From Rhodanobacter sp. Root480 (GTDB lineage: Bacteria > Pseudomonadota > Gammaproteobacteria > Xanthomonadales > Rhodanobacteraceae): DNA of 64,000 nucleotides. The stretch covers positions 1,218,630 to 1,282,629 of the forward strand of contig NZ_LMEX01000002.1 of NCBI RefSeq assembly GCF_001426645.1, given 5' to 3'. Positions 62,669 to 64,000 of this stretch are shown one piece after another. How positions within the stretch are numbered: the first letter of the stretch is position 1; every line of letters starts with the position of its first letter. The translations under genes and the position numbers were made by a program. Under the pieces are notes generated by a model. It had not been told where the DNA came from, did no database searches, and saw only the letters and a program-made list of their open reading frames with translations.

Positions 62669-63049
62669 CACGCTCGCGCGCACCTGAAAGACGTTGCCCT
62701 CCGGATCGCAGGCATTGCGAACCACAAAGCCGGGGCCTTGCCATTGCTCCGGAAACACGTTCCCGCCCAATGCTCGCGCTGATTCCTCAGCACCCGAAAG
62801 ACTGGGGACGGTACAGAAGAACTTGATGGCGACATTGTCGCGCAGCCGCGGTGGGCGGGTGATTGCCACTTGCGACGCAATGTCCGCAGGCATCGCGTGA
62901 ACGACGATCTGCAGATCCGGCGAGCAAAGCACGATCATCTGATCAGTGCGATGAGCGACTGTCATGCCCAGGACGGATTGGTAAAAGGCCGAAAGGCTTT
63001 CCGGATGCTTGGCGTAGATGAAAATGCCGGCGCGAGCGGGTAATGGCAC
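62663..63049 (-). CDS. VOC-family protein
   Basis: 128 residues, starting GTG 63049 with GGAG upstream. GIFIYAKHPESLSAFYQSVL at the N terminus and VVRNACDPEGNVFQVRASV at the end give the VOC fold, with an Asp/Glu pair (DPEGN) typical of the C-terminal module. Function unknown. Flanked by attC-like sites on both sides. Confidence 0.88.
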   Translation of the reverse strand: MPLPARAGIFIYAKHPESLSAFYQSVLGMTVAHRTDQMIVLCSPDLQIVVHAMPADIASQVAITRPPRLRDNVAIKFFCTVPSLSGAEESARALGGNVFPEQWQGPGFVVRNACDPEGNVFQVRASVD

Positions 63050-63095
63050 GATGACTCCACGGTGCGAGTTCTATTGGTGGCAAAGGTCATGCAAG

Positions 63096-63153
63096 ACCCA
63101 ATCCCTGAATCAAGCCGCACCGCATGGCGGCGCCGGCCTGAATGAATGGTCAG
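63096..63153 (-). other. attC-like cassette site
   Basis: Minus strand: CTGACCATTCATTCAGGCCG at the stop, apical GCGCCGCCATGCGGTGC, then GGCTTGATTCAGGGATTGGG and T. Both L blocks agree with attC (TTCATTCAGGCCG and CGGCTTGATTCAGG). Confidence 0.65.
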
Positions 63154-63488
63154 CCCGGTCGCGGCGCGAACATGATGATCGACATGCCCAGCAGGCAGAA
63201 CCCGACACCGATGAAGTCCGCGACGGAAGGTTTGACGGAATCCACGGCCCAGAGCCAGAGCAGCGCCACGCTGATGTACACGCCACCGTATGCCGCATAC
63301 ACGCGGCCGGCAGCTTGGGGATGGAGAGTGAGAAGCCACGCAAATGCGGCCAGACTCAGCGCGGCGGGCACAAGCAGCCACGCCGAGTGGCCCTGCTTCA
63401 GCCACAGATAGGGCAGATAGCAGCCGATGATCTCAGCCAACGCGGTGAGCGCGAACAGGCCCAAGGTTTTGGAAAGCTGGAAGAGCAT
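63150..63488 (-). CDS. ynfA: YnfA-family (UPF0060) small membrane protein
   Basis: 112 residues, four hydrophobic segments. [40 protein letters not shown] and [20 protein letters not shown] are diagnostic. YnfA belongs to the drug/metabolite transporter superfamily near SMR proteins; efflux is proposed in some organisms. A frequent cassette gene. Flanked by attC-like sites. Confidence 0.93.
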   Translation of the reverse strand: MLFQLSKTLGLFALTALAEIIGCYLPYLWLKQGHSAWLLVPAALSLAAFAWLLTLHPQAAGRVYAAYGGVYISVALLWLWAVDSVKPSVADFIGVGFCLLGMSIIMFAPRPG

Positions 63489-63501
63489 CAGTATCTCGTT
63501 G

Positions 63502-63566
63502 GCATTCCCGGCGCTGGATCAAGCGGCGCCCGGCTTTTCGCGTGCGCCCTGCACAAACCGTCAGAC
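63502..63566 (-). other. attC-like cassette site (weak)
   Basis: Minus strand: TCTGACGGTTTGTGCAGGGC at the stop, then CGCCGCTTGATCCAGCGCCG and GGA. L' CGCTTGATCCAG is convincing; the rest is degenerate. Confidence 0.4.
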
Positions 63567-64000
63567 CGTAGCCTCGAATGACGCATGGTACGCGACTGTG
63601 CCGGACGGCATGTGGCCGTTGAAGGCGACAGCCTGGAAATATTGTTGTGGAACGTCGGGGAGCACCAGCGACGAAGCCGCAAAACCAAAGCGCTGGTAAT
63701 ACCCCGGCTCCCCCAGCACGACACAGCCGGCCGCGCCCAACGCCCGCAGCCGCGCGAGCGAGCCCTGCATGAGCAACGTGCCGACACCACGACCCTGATG
63801 CTCCGGTAGAACGGAAATGGGTCCGAGGCCGTACCAGCCAGCTGACATACCCGTGATGGCGACAGGCGACACCGCCACATGGCCGATGATGACACCGCCG
63901 TCCTCTGCGACGAGGGCGACAGCGAGTTGCCCGGCGTCGCGCAGCGCACGAACGATAAATTGTTCCGTGTGGCTTGCATGTGCGGCATGACGAAATGCGG
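63561..64000 (-). CDS. GNAT-family N-acetyltransferase (5' end outside window)
   Basis: The reading frame is open to the right edge (at least 146 residues). Before the internal GTG 63878 the codons read SHTEQFIVRALRDAGQLAVA then LVAEDGGVIIGHVAVSPVAI, the typical N-terminal part of YhbS-like acetyltransferases. LGPISVLPEHQGRGVGTLLM is motif A and YYQRFGFAASS motif B. The gene therefore starts upstream of 64000. Acceptor unknown. It belongs to the same minus-strand cassette series. Confidence 0.9.
   Translation of the reverse strand, partial: AFRHAAHASHTEQFIVRALRDAGQLAVALVAEDGGVIIGHVAVSPVAITGMSAGWYGLGPISVLPEHQGRGVGTLLMQGSLARLRALGAAGCVVLGEPGYYQRFGFAASSLVLPDVPQQYFQAVAFNGHMPSGTVAYHASFEATV

Overview
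The window is high-GC chromosomal DNA of a gammaproteobacterium, most likely a Rhodanobacteraceae/Xanthomonadaceae member (Dyella, Luteibacter, Frateuria or Rhodanobacter type). The grounds are inference from content: a T4SS effector ending in an XVIPCD-like domain, a cellobionate-type GH94 phosphorylase, intergenic palindromes of the kind common in this order, and compact high-GC genes. No rRNA, tRNA or CRISPR array was seen.

Layout. 0-3.9 kb: the 3' end of a CdiA-like hemagglutinin/toxin gene broken by a one-base frameshift, a small overlapping membrane protein (candidate immunity protein), then an AT-rich islet with a lipoprotein, a membrane protein next to an attC-like site, and several palindromic elements. 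3.9-20.4 kb: plant-polymer and sugar genes (GH11 xylanase, two secreted esterases, GH9 cellulase, GPH-type sugar symporter, cellobionic-acid-type GH94 phosphorylase, two outer-membrane proteins) with a LeuA-type isopropylmalate synthase, an AraC regulator and a membrane fatty-acid/sterol hydroxylase. 20.4-26.4 kb: nitrogen control, with glnA behind a perfect sigma-54 promoter and NtrC-like sites, and an overlapping ntrB-ntrC pair. 26.6-32 kb: a divergent pair, a large GH94 protein and a GH144-like endo-glucanase, suggesting beta-1,2-glucan turnover. 32-45.5 kb: central sugar metabolism (gnd, tkt, pgm, pgi, tal, zwf) split by a putative T4SS effector/immunity pair.

45.8-64 kb: some three dozen small genes, all on the minus strand: GNAT acetyltransferases, VOC, GFA, cupin, GST, SRPBCC, NTF2-like, YdeI-like, DUF302, YkvA, YnfA and orphan membrane proteins. 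Many gene junctions from 51.4 kb to the right edge carry a short imperfect palindrome that begins at the stop codon and resembles an integron attC site. The clearest, at 61486-61545, follows the canonical R''-L''-L'-R' layout closely. I therefore read this part as a sedentary chromosomal integron cassette array whose integrase would lie beyond the right edge.

How the genes fit together: GH11, GH9 and esterases would open xylan and cellulose outside the cell or in the periplasm. The symporter and GH94 enzyme would take up and phosphorolyse a disaccharide such as cellobionate. pgm, pgi, zwf, gnd, tal and tkt would pass the glucose phosphate into the pentose phosphate network. The CDI remnant, the XVIPCD effector and the cassette array are accessory systems for competition and adaptation.
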